A stretch of 49,888 nt of DNA from assembly GCA_025677825.1 (NCBI GenBank), contig JAIXMO010000100.1, positions 1 through 49,888 of the forward strand. The letters run 5' to 3'. Position numbers and translations under genes: made by a program. Within the stretch, counting starts at the first letter, position 1, and the number at the start of each line of letters is the position of its first letter. This DNA comes from Helicostylum pulchrum. Its lineage: Eukaryota; Mucoromycota; Mucoromycetes; Mucorales; Mucoraceae. The notes below the pieces were generated by a model, which was not told the origin of the DNA, ran no database searches, and saw only the letters and a list, made by a program, of their open reading frames with translations. Of this stretch, positions 1 to 9,794 are shown one piece after another.

Positions 1-775
1 AATTTGTTCCCAAACTTCTTCCTATTTGGGAATGAGTAGTTTTTGAATGGGGGGATCGATTCCAGTTTCTAAAAATGCTTTGAAAAAGGCTAGTTTATTA
101 CATTTATAAAACTTTTTGTTCGAAATATACAGGGGGCTTAAAATGGAACAGAACATCATGGTATACTAGTGTCATATAATAGTATATAGAGGGTAGTCAC
201 AGGATGCAGAGGGTGAGAGGGAAATAGTAAAAAGGCTTACCTATGACTTATAGTAAATATGATTAGTTAGCGCTCTTAGAGTATTAAAGAAAACGATCAA
301 GTGAAACAATACCTTTATAAGTGTATAGAACAGAAGTGAAATAGACATAAAAAACATATACGTATAAATAAATAATAATAATTAGGATTTCATTTGAAAT
401 GTAGATATACATTTGATTTTACCTTTTTTTATCTGAAAGTTTCCCTATTTTAATTATATAAGTTTTTAGAAAACGGTAGCAATAAAAAAAGGTCATTTAG
501 CTTACCGTAACATTTATTTCATCATATCAATTTATTTAATATAGCAGATAGTACGCTTACGGAACAAAAAAGTTGGCTATCAGCTTTTGTAAAAGGTATA
601 CAGAGAAAGAAATTAAAAGTAAAAAACGCTAAGGAAATAAAATATAAAAAACAAGTCTAAAATTTTAAAATTACATCATAACGTAGTAAATGCAGCCTGC
701 TAATTCGTATTTGAAGCATTTAGACATATACACTTATTCGAGGTACCTTTATCTTATATATTTATCTTATAAATT
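1..775. other. AT-rich flank without a recognisable gene
   Basis: No open frame with recognisable protein character and no RNA gene was seen. The stretch is AT-rich with short poly-A/T runs and leads into the decayed transposase that starts near 776. It may hold the 5' terminal region of that element, but I could not identify a terminal inverted repeat or target-site duplication. Confidence 0.5.
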
Positions 776-3700
776 ATGTCTAACCAAAGCACCTTGAACA
801 ACAACTCCATTTCCGTATCTGTTAGTAACTGGAGAAGAATAATTAATAGTAACCAAAGAGTTCTCAACTGTCCATGTAGAGTAAATAAAAGAGATTACTT
901 GAACGTAAAATCTCTGTTGAAGCACTATAAAAACTACCACCCAAGCCGATACGAAGAAGCAAAACAGTATTATAGCCAAAGACACCGCGTAAGGTACTAT
1001 CAAATCTATTTTAGTGTAAGTTACATAGAGGCTAATTTTTTTTTTCAGTGATAGTCGTGGATTGTCATCAGTTGTTAAGGTGGATGAAGCTAGCTTTGTG
1101 TCTGACTCTCCTGTTGAAATGGATTGGGATTCTTCTGATATGCAAATAATTATGGAAGACCCTTCATCGGTTGCGGATGTTGTAGTCGATGAAGACTTGG
1201 ATGAAAGGTAATATAGTATCTATTCTTTATATATTAAAATATAAGAATACTAATATTTTTATTTTATATTACAGTATTGAAGTAGATAGACTGAACACAC
1301 TCAGTGATAATGAAGAAGCAGAAGTTCCATACGAGTCTACACATGAAAGTGAGTCTGAAGCAGAAATGGATGATGAAAATCATTACTATGACGATTACAG
1401 ACAATTTTTACACGTAATCCAGCCATTCATTGCTAAATTGAACAATGCAACAACCGTTGCAGGTGAAAGTATGTTGCCAGACATCCAAGAAATTCGACAA
1501 GCAATTAACGTTAATAGTGAAGATATGGAGACTATTCATGACACTGGCAGTCATCCCTACCGTAATATGGCTTCGTTTTTGTTGCATGCGCTCTTTTTTG
1601 GTGATGAGGATTTGGCGTCAGAACGTTCTATCAAAAAAATAATGTATGCAATGGAACTATTATTGGAACTAAAGGAAGAAAATTCCAGTTTGACCTTACC
1701 TGCTCCAGATGCCATCTTGAATTACCAAAACCGAATCAAGAACCGCATTCCCGTGTTCAAGACAACCGAGCACCAGGTGATGAGTAAAAGCACTGGAGAA
1801 ATGCAAACATTTTTCATGAACAAACCATCAGAATACCTGAAGCATATTGTAGCTGATCCTTTAAAAGGGCCTAAGGTTAGCGCTTTGCCCGATGATGCAC
1901 CTGATGAAATAATGACATTGCAACAAGGTAGCAAATGGAGAGAGCATCCCATGTTCCAGCATCCTATGATTAGTACTGATAATAGAAGTGACATCTGGGT
2001 TGGTGACGTTGTACCATACTCTTTGTCTTCTTTCTTGTTAATTAATCAATTTTTGACGAAGCGAAATGCAGGCATGTATGTCAAGTATGCTAGAGGCTAC
2101 GGTGTTATTACTGAACTTGATGTTAACCACGGTGAAAATGGTTTAGTGATTTCAACGACGTTTGGTGTCTCTGTAGACTTAGTAGATGTACCTATTGAGC
2201 AACTAGACCGACCTGTAGACAAGAAAAGTAATACCTTTCAAGGTGAAGGCTGTTCTATCAAATTGACAAGTGAAATGATTGTCTATGTCACTAGATATTG
2301 TTTGATACCTGATCACTACAAACTATGATTCAACCAGACTTTCTTTGAACAGTTTAAGAGAAGAAGGCCTGACAACTCTTTGATGAAAGTCGTTAATGTT
2401 CCGTTGATTTTATTCTCTGATGACACTTCTGGTAATAAGTCAAAACAATATAACAAATATGACAGTTTTCTTATGGTCCCTGCAGCTATGTCGTTTGAAG
2501 AAAGAAATGCTAGAGACAGCTATCATTTTGTGTGTACTGCTAATAAGGTTCTGTCTGCTGTTGATATGCTTCCTCCTCTGGTTGATGATCTATGTTCACT
2601 TGAAGAAGGAGTTGAAATGTATTCTGCTGTTTACAACAAGTATGTGCTAGTGATTTCTCCAATATTGTTTATTTCTGGTGATAATCCTCGCCATTCACAA
2701 CTTGCAATGCATAAAGGTACCTGTTCTTCATTTTTTTGTAGAAAGTGTCTCATGCCTACACCTAAGAACCCAAATCGTGATAAGAAGACTTGCTTGAGTA
2801 ACATCAATTCCGTTGTTCATGATGGCCACATCAAAAGAACATTGAATCTGAAACTGGCAGTCAAGAGTATGAAGATGCCAGTAAGCTTGGTTGTACGAAG
2901 AATGGCAGTGAGCAATTTTTGCGTTTGAAGTCATTTGATGCAACTCAAGATACTCCTGCCGAAATGCTGCATTGTATTCCTTTGGGTATAGCTCGCTACC
3001 TGGTTACGGTACTGGTGAAGTCTACCCTTTTAAGCCAGCAACAAAAGGATACGATCCAGTCATTTTTGAAGAGTCGCAGCGATAGTAAGTCGTATACACG
3101 AACATTCCAAAACGAGTTGCGTTACTGTGGCTCTTTCGTTGGTAAAGACTTCAAGCAATTGATACAAGTTCTTCCTGTTGGTCTTCGAATCTGTTTTGGA
3201 AACAATGATGCTGATTTGGAACCATTAATAAGAAGCTTCATTTGACTTGCTCGGTTCTCTTCTCTTGTATATGTTCGCTTGATTTCTAATGGTAAAGATC
3301 GATATCTACAGTCAGTAGAACAGTTCTGCTCGGAATTGGTTCATTCTCTTCTGACGTTAGATAAACACTTGATCCGTCTACAGATTGCCAATCCTCCTAA
3401 CATTTCATTGAAACCAAAACTTCATTTGTTGACTCATCCTCCTGAAGATATTCGCAGATTTGGTTGTGCTTTACATTACGAGACGGAGAAAGGCGAGCAG
3501 TTTAACAAATTCATTCGTGAACACTTGTTACAAACTAATCGCCAGAATACCTCTCGTGATGTTGCTGTAAGATTTGGTAGACAATTTATGTTTCGCTTTA
3601 TCTACAACGGCGGCACTTTTTTGGTTTGTGTTAAGAAAAGGGGTGAAGCACACGTCTATAGATCTCAAGCTGGTTACCTTATCAGTAAGTTCAAGGATGA

Positions 3701-4283
3701 TCATCCTGATATGGGCGGGTACTTTCTCGAAGGCCGTGAAAATGCTAATTATGCATTTGGTCATGTCGTTTCTTCCTCCTTGGAAAATGGCGCTTCTGGT
3801 TTGTTCAAAGGGCCTCACGGTAACTTCTTCTTCGGTAGAATTCGAGTGGAAGTTGTTATAACTGGTAATCGTAAGATCAAAAAAAGATTTATCCAGCCTT
3901 ACCTTCCTTGCCCACTACACCCTGATGCTCCATAAGATAATTTGATTCCTTGGGTCTGGATTGTTGATGGAAATATCATCATTCTGGAAGATACTATTAC
4001 TGGTAAAATTCCTTTGAATGATACAATTTTTTATCTTGTAGAAATACTCCATATGGACACTCTTTTTCCTGCTGTTCGTGGTGGCCGACTTATTAATGTA
4101 TCTAAGTTTGGCACCTTATGGAGATCGTCCTATCATTTTAGAATGTGTGACTCTTTAGAGTCTATGGAACGGTACTTTTCTGGACACAAAAGCCTTAATA
4201 AAAAAAAACACTTAGAAAAAAAAACACAGAAAAAAAAAGCACTTCGAAAACACTTCGAAAAAACACAGAAAAAAAAAATTTGA
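776..4283 (+). pseudogene. Decayed Plavaka/CACTA-like (tnp2-related) transposase
   Basis: Remnant of a DNA-transposon transposase, in order: an N-terminal zinc-finger-like segment (about 838-945, CPC then a spaced H..H), an acidic linker, and a long catalytic region. The best family signature lies at 2395-2760: an SDDTSGN motif with the first catalytic acidic residue, then GDNPRHSQLA, a following histidine, and a Cys-x2-Cys pair. This arrangement is known from Plavaka/tnp2-type transposases of fungi. An intron at 1208-1274 splices in frame (DLDE to SIEVDR). A first intron ending at 1048 is apparent, but its donor does not give the right phase. The frame is broken by TGA at 2326-2328, a frameshift near 2840-2880, TGA at 3243-3245 (probably a former Trp) and TAA at 3933-3935; homologous-looking protein continues after each. 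The copy is therefore inactive. Family assignment is from motifs by eye; that it is a transposase is fairly secure. Confidence 0.7.
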
Positions 4284-4534
4284 TTGAAATACTTTTCATT
4301 TATTGGATGATCATTAATGTCTCTATCCTAAACTTAGGTTAGTAGAAACCTCAGTGGGCGTGCACTTTACTTTCTTTAAACCCGCAATTTGATGCTGCGT
4401 TCACTGTATAAAGAAAACTTACTGGTAAATAGTCTTTTTCGTCTCGATTACTCCATGAAGTGTTATTATTATCTAATATATGGTTAGACTGTATATTATA
4501 CACAACACAAAGAAATTAGTACATTTTTATTAAA
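4284..4534. other. Spacer after the transposase remnant
   Basis: Short AT-rich spacer between the 3' end of the transposase remnant and the stop codon of the minus-strand membrane-protein gene. It probably holds the 3' UTR of the latter. No other feature was seen. Confidence 0.4.
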
Positions 4535-5428
4535 TTACGCAGCTATTTTTTTGTTTACCTTGGTTTTATTGACCCACTTGTAAATGATCGCCAGGACCAA
4601 AAGAATACACATTCCGTGCCAAAGCTTAAATTCAGTAATAGAAGTCTTGTATTCATAACCAAAATTCATGTTGCCTTCTTGATAGAATTTGTCGTCATCG
4701 ATTACTGCTTTTTCCAGTGGATCTGATTTATGCCAAGGAATCGTATCGATTGGTGGTATATCATTATTGTTGTTATTAGTGTTTGTTGTCTTTTCATTAT
4801 TCATATTATCTACAATGTTTTCTTCTTCTTCTTCTTCTTCGGTATTATCTACATCGTCATCGTCATCGTCATCGTCTTCTGCTGCTGCGGCGAGTTTTTC
4901 TTTTTCAGCATAACTGATTTGTTGTGGAAGGTGGTCAAAGAATTCAGCAGTTTCTTCGTTTCTAAAATCAGGGAAAGAGTCAGCTGGAAAGTCATAATCT
5001 TCTTCTTCGTCTTGATCATCATCATCTTGGTCTTCTTCTTCTTCTTCTTCTTCAATATCATCATCATCATCATCAATATCATTATCAGTGTCGTCTTCGA
5101 GTTCACCTTCGTCAGGTTGAATTCTTTGTTTAATATCTTTACTGCTACTGTGATGAATGACTTGGTCTCCTTGTCCTACTTCTTGGTCATCGTCGTCTTC
5201 CGAGAAATCATCAGCGGAAGTATCTTGTAAACTTTTCAATATTCGATTAGCGTCATCACCTTCTTCGTCCATTGTGTTTTCGACACCTCTAAATAATGAA
5301 GTATCATCTATGTTTTGTTGTGGATCGAGTGTATTTAGTGATGATACATCTTGAGCAAATATTTTGTGAGAAAGTGTAAATACAGTGAATATAAAAATAG
5401 TTAGATTGGGTACACAAATTAGCCTCAT
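4535..5428 (-). CDS. Type I membrane protein with very acidic lumenal region
   Basis: Predicted 297-residue protein, single exon. I start it at the ATG at 5428, because a typical signal peptide follows directly (hydrophobic residues 4-20, ending near FAQ). The frame is open further upstream, but that part is a low-complexity Phe/Leu run that looks like 5' UTR. Most of the mature part is hydrophilic, with long Asp/Glu runs encoded by GAN trinucleotide repeats (minus sense of about 4815-4875 and 5000-5090). A single membrane segment near the C-terminus (WHGMCILLVLAIIYKWV) is followed by a short basic tail ending NKKIAA. Lysines sit at -4 and -5 from the end, one residue off the canonical KKxx ER-retrieval signal. 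I do not recognise a family. An acidic lumenal or extracellular domain would suit low-affinity Ca2+ or cationic-protein binding, but that is inference. Confidence 0.7.
   Translation of the reverse strand: MRLICVPNLTIFIFTVFTLSHKIFAQDVSSLNTLDPQQNIDDTSLFRGVENTMDEEGDDANRILKSLQDTSADDFSEDDDDQEVGQGDQVIHHSSSKDIKQRIQPDEGELEDDTDNDIDDDDDDIEEEEEEEDQDDDDQDEEEDYDFPADSFPDFRNEETAEFFDHLPQQISYAEKEKLAAAAEDDDDDDDDVDNTEEEEEEENIVDNMNNEKTTNTNNNNNDIPPIDTIPWHKSDPLEKAVIDDDKFYQEGNMNFGYEYKTSITEFKLWHGMCILLVLAIIYKWVNKTKVNKKIAA
4815..5090 (-). repeat. GAN trinucleotide repeats coding for Asp/Glu runs
   Basis: Several interrupted runs of TTC/ATC/GTC on the plus strand (GAA/GAT/GAC in the coding sense) encode stretches of up to eight or more acidic residues in the membrane protein. 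Such tracts are prone to length change between strains. Confidence 0.8.
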
Positions 5429-5959
5429 GCTGAATACAAAAAGAAGAAGAAGAAAGAAAAAAAATAGAGAAAAGGGAAAGAGAGGAAAATAAAATAAAAT
5501 AAAAAAATATTTATATATGCACAGCATATGTTGTGTGCGAACGCAAAACGGTAATTCAATTTTGTCACTTATATCACATGTAGTTGATTTAGTAGGCGTA
5601 GTTACTTTTTTTTACACATGGTTTTTTTATTGTTTTCCCTTCAGTACATGTTATTTTTATATGCTTCTCAAATTAATTAAACATTTTGGTGTCACACACC
5701 TTAAAATAAAACAGCAACAACAAAAACTCTCTCTCTCTCTCTCTCCTTTGTAAACCTTTTTGTCTTTTTCACTCGTTTTATTTATCACCCTACCATAGTA
5801 ATGTAACACACGTACAGTATAATATATTTAGGCTTTACAAGTTACTCAGCAAACTCCTCTCTCTCCCCCTCACCCTTGCCTTTTAAGCAGTTTATAAATT
5901 AATGCTTTTTAATGACTTATTTTCCTTTTACAATTAATTGCTTTTTGGTACCGCGGTTA

Positions 5960-5991
<32 letters not shown>

Positions 5992-6452
5992 CACTGCCGA
6001 TAAAATAACTCTGATGTGTAACACATAATATTTTTGTATATGTGTGTAATTTTATATACATGACAATTGTACACTGTTAAAAAATGGCAGGTGCAATTGT
6101 ATGTACGTTTCAAGTCTAATGTTAAACGTCGGAGTAAACCGTAAAACATGAAACTAAACATCTCACAAAAAAATAGGGGAGAAGAGATCATACAGAAAAA
6201 GAGGGCGCATATAAACAAGACATAATCAATCAAATCAAGGCGGGACTGCAAGATAAGCCTATATACTTGATAAAGTACTCTAAAAAAAATATATTTTTGA
6301 ACCAGTGAAATCTAGTCTTGATGAGTAAACTAGAAAAGGATTGCTTTAACTGGGAATTGCCGTTCGGCTCTTCAAAATATATAAATCCCAAGATATGCTG
6401 ATAGAGTGATAGGTACTCTTTCTTCCTTTTTAACAATTCTGTAAAAAAAATA
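5429..6452. other. Intergenic region with CT repeat and poly-T
   Basis: Divergent intergenic region between the acidic membrane-protein gene (-) and the GATA-factor gene (+), so it should hold both promoters. It contains a (CT)9 run at about 5727-5745 and a 29-bp T run at 5963-5991. No further coding region was convincing. Confidence 0.5.
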
Positions 6453-7359
6453 ATGCTGCCAATAACAATAAAAAATAAGGATTATAGTCATACTAGTCGT
6501 ATGGCAGATCAAGTACTATCGCACAGTTTGTTTCCTGAGCAAGCTCATCATCATCAAACCAATCAACCTCCTTCTACCACTAGTCAAGTTTGGAAATTGT
6601 ATTCAAAGGCTAAAGATAATTTACAAAATGGATCTAGGCTGGAAAACTTATCATGGCGCATGATGACAATGACTTTAAAAAAGAAGACCGTTTCCCAAGA
6701 ATCTTCTACTCCTGAAAAGGCAAATATTATTGTGGGTATAAAACATTACACACACAAAAGAAGAAGAAGCTTTTTTTTTTTACTCATCCCCTTTTAAATT
6801 TTAGACTCCAGCAGAAACTGTTGTTACAGACAACAACCAATACTATCATTGTAGTAATGGTCCTCCTAGCGATATAGCCCTCAGTCTAGATGAAATGCTA
6901 AACTTTTACTGCGATACGCCAACTACAACTACTACAACAACAACAACAACAAGCGAATCAAATCAGACTCAATGTACCAACTGCACTACAAAGATCACAC
7001 CGCTGTGGAGAAGAGATCCATCGGGCAATGCATTGTGCAACGCATGCGGGTTATTTTTAAAGCTGCACGGGGTAGTTAGACCTCTTTCCTTAAAGAAGGA
7101 CGTTATCAAAAAAAGAAATAGAAGCAACTCTCGCTCATCAAAGAAACCAATTGAAATCAACAAGCGACAACGACAGCAGCAACAACAACAAGAAGAAGAA
7201 ACATTTACGGATTATCAGCCCTCTTTATCATCATCGTTTGATTCATCGTTTACATGTGTAAATCATGCATATCCTATGGATCTCGATTTCAATAATATAC
7301 CACCGGAATTATTACCTTTTCTTACGTGCGTTCCTAACAATTCATTTTTCTTTACTTGA
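6453..7359 (+). CDS. AreA-like GATA zinc-finger transcription factor
   Basis: Two exons, 6453-6731 and 6805-7359, about 277 residues. The donor is GTGGGT at 6732, chosen because only that site gives the phase needed at the TAG acceptor (6802-6804). Residues 46-71 ([15 protein letters not shown], then [11 protein letters not shown]) match the conserved N-terminal block of AreA-type nitrogen regulators. After a Thr run comes one type IV GATA finger with Cys150, Cys153, Cys171 and Cys174 (C-x2-C-x17-C-x2-C), including [18 protein letters not shown] and the basic tail [10 protein letters not shown]. AreA/Gat1/Gln3 proteins bind GATA sites and switch nitrogen-catabolic genes when preferred nitrogen is scarce. 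The protein is short for the family (Aspergillus AreA is about 880 residues), and a transposon remnant starts just downstream, so its C-terminus may be truncated. An upstream exon cannot be excluded. Confidence 0.88.
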
Positions 7360-7392
7360 TAAAATAAAAACGGCTTTTTTTTTAAAAAAAAA

Positions 7393-7404
7393 GGGGGGGG
7401 GGGG
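7393..7404. repeat. Poly-G run (12 bp)
   Basis: Twelve consecutive G after a run of A, between the GATA-factor stop codon and the KDZ-like remnant. It is one of several such runs in this otherwise AT-rich window. Confidence 0.8.
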
Positions 7405-7466
7405 ATACACAGTGGACCAAAGCGTATGTCAAATTTCTTGGACAATATTCGGTCTGTTTGGCATTT

Positions 7467-8450
7467 ATGTCACAACAACAACAAAAAAAACTTTTTACAA
7501 AAAGCCAAATAATGTCTAATAACAATGTTAACTTCGCCAATGCCGAAAATGTTTACTTTGACGAGTCAACTTATATTTGCAAGTATCCAAGGCGAGCCTT
7601 TGCATCCCTTGGTTGGATATGGGATTATGTGGAGAAAAAAAACAAAAAAACCAATCGTGTAGTAGTAGTAGAAGAAGAAGATTTTCCTGATTATATGTGC
7701 TTTCCTTCCAGTTACGGAGGCAAGGCTAGTCCAGATCGTTCCAAGAAGCGTAAGAAAGTAACCTTGAAAACTATTGAAGATCCTGTCCATGATGTTGTTG
7801 ACATGGGCAATGTTGCTGACGACATGGGCCATAGCGGCGGTTAAGAAGAGTCTAGTGCCACTCTTGACAAAACTTCCCATAAACAGAAGCAAGGAAAGAT
7901 TTTTGCCAGTTGGGACAACATCATGCCGCCTCTCGTCAAAGCGTACCTGGAATTCCTTGGAAAGTATCCTATCCAAGGCACAACGGAATTGGACGTAAAA
8001 CCTTCTACTGCTTGTTCCTGTTCTGACGTTTGTAAAATCAAGAGGAATATTAACTTTTTCTTGTGGGATGGTAAAGCTAAGCGCTGAAAAAAATAAATAT
8101 ATTTCGACTAAAAAAATTTTAAAGTTATTTACGAGAGCTGTGAGTTTGAGTACTGTGGTAATTGCAAGACTCTTCCTCTTGTTTTGATGGATTCCGGGTT
8201 CTTCCCTCTCTCTCCCCAAAAATCCATCTGGAGCTATTCAGTTTTGGCTCTTCCAAACCTTTGTCGTCTTAAGGAATGCCTTTTCTGGGGCTGGTGAAAA
8301 GGTTGCGGATGCCTACAACTGGCTACTTCAACACAACAATCAAAAAGTATTATATGAAAGATTTTGCAGGTAATTGATACTGATTCGTTTAAATAGCGCG
8401 GTCTTTCTGACAAAAGCTGCTCCGCCATAATCCCTTTATTCAGCAAAATG
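7467..8450 (+). pseudogene. Broken KDZ-like transposon protein (CxC region)
   Basis: Remnant resembling the N-terminal half of the large Mucorales proteins associated with KDZ (Kyakuja-Dileera-Zisupton) transposons. The frame opens at ATG 7467 with a Gln run, then a segment with a basic nuclear-localisation-like stretch (DRSKKRKKVTLK), then TAA at 7842-7844. Homologous-looking sequence resumes in the same frame (FASWDNIMPPLVKAYLEFLG) and reaches a cysteine cluster (CSCSDVC). After stops at 8085, 8091 and 8106 the same frame gives a second cluster (CEFEYCGNCK) and SGFFPLSP. A frameshift near 8215-8225 then leads into a frame reading FVVLRNAFSGAGEKVADAYN. No catalytic DDE region is present, so the copy is truncated. 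Family assignment rests on memory of the cysteine-cluster layout and is moderate; that it is a dead repeat-type gene is more secure. Confidence 0.55.
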
Positions 8451-9082
8451 ATTGGAGCAAAGGGCGTAGATGCCAGCCCTAGTTGTCCGAAGGTATTTAT
8501 CTAATTGCAATTGTTGTAAACACCAAAGTACCTATCTACGAAAAAAATTACATGTTATATTTTAAAAAACAAATTAAAGAAAAGAGCCTTCTCCGCACTT
8601 CGTGACTTAAACTTGTGTGGATGAATAAATTCAAAACAGGAACGAAAGTTCTTGGTAATAAATAAGTTACTAAATATTCTACTTGGTTTTCATAACTTTT
8701 CCCTCTGTAATTCCTCTCTGATCTAACTCTCATTTGTTTTATAACGTCTTTTGGAGCCCAACAGACCTGGGATTAATTGCAGATTTTTCAATAAGTTTTT
8801 AATCGGTTGACTACTAACAGTCTGGTACTCACTACTCTTACTACTACTTTTATTATCTGTTGTTTTTACCGTTTAATAATCTCTCCAAATTTTAAACTTT
8901 TTACTTTAAACTGTATCACTGTCCCTTATAGAGTGCAACAAATCGAGCAATAGTAAATTGAGCGACCGAGAAATCCGCCCTTAAATAATTATGTATTGTG
9001 ATTTGGCTAAATTGGATCCTTCTAATGTCAACATACATAAGGTGATAATTTCAAATTTGCATTAAAACTCTTATACATTCTA

Positions 9083-9132
<50 letters not shown>

Positions 9133-9203
9133 ACGTTAAAAGCATTACGATTCCTTATTACTCAATAAAAAACTGCTGCATTAGAAAACAAGAAAAATAT
9201 AGT
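8451..9203. other. Intergenic region, no gene seen
   Basis: About 750 bp of AT-rich sequence between the KDZ-like remnant and the Snapin-like gene. It contains a long T run at 9085-9131. No coding exon, RNA gene or terminal repeat was recognised. Confidence 0.5.
9085..9131. repeat. Poly-T run (47 bp)
   Basis: About 47 consecutive T, the longest homopolymer in the window. It could be the poly-A end of an old minus-strand retroposed sequence, or a slippage product. No retroelement was seen beside it. Confidence 0.8.
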
Positions 9204-9565
9204 TTAATCCTTTTTAATATCTGTGATTTCATTTTGAATTCTTTCTACTCGTTCGTTCGTTTGAGCCAAAAGTTTATTTGTTACTGATAACCGTTTTTTA
9301 GCGTCCACTAACTTTTCTAAACAAGGTAAAAGGGTTGGTGGTTCAGCAATATCTGTAAACAATTCAAGCTCTACACAAAAATGTAAGTTAAAAAAAAAGG
9401 TACACAAAAAAAAAAAAAAAAAAAAGGTTTACCAGCAACTAGACGTTCAATCTCTTTGCCTAAATCGTCTTGACTTTTTTGAACTTGTACTATAGCTTGA
9501 TCTATTTCTAATACAGCAGGCCCAAGAATGGTATTAAAACCTTGTGTTAATGGTATTTCATTCAT
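9204..9565 (-). CDS. Snapin-like BLOC-1/BORC subunit
   Basis: Two exons, 9433-9565 and 9204-9370 on the minus strand, giving 99 residues. The donor GTAAAC and acceptor TAG join LVA to ELELF in phase. The protein fits the Snapin core: GPAVLEIDQAIVQVQKSQDD, then a helix KEIERLVAELELF, then LEKLVDAKKRLSVTNKLLAQ and TNERVERIQ. Snapin-family proteins are small helical subunits of the BLOC-1 and BORC complexes, which act in endosomal sorting and lysosome or vacuole positioning. Length is typical of the core domain (human Snapin is 136 residues). The gene lies head-to-head with eIF3d, with 229 bp between start codons, so the two probably share an intergenic promoter region. An alternative reading is another short BLOC-type coiled-coil subunit. 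Confidence 0.75.
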
Positions 9566-9794
9566 GTTCAAAAAAGAGATGAAGAGTATGCGCCGTTTCA
9601 ACCATTTCTTTCTTGTTTTTCATAACCTTTCTCTACGTCACATAAAATAAATTTTTTTCTCGAAGCAAAACTTTTTTTTTTTCTTTTTTTGATCAATCCT
9701 TTCTTAATTTAATAAAGGTAGAACTCAACAAAAAAAAACTATAATATACATGTAGCATAGGACTAATTGAATTAAATATGTAGAACCATTAATA

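Noticed and set aside
4689..5354. Long plus-strand frames over the acidic membrane-protein gene
   Set aside because: They are antisense shadows of the GAN repeats, giving Ser/Phe/Ile/Val homopolymers; the minus-strand frame has a signal peptide and a membrane helix.
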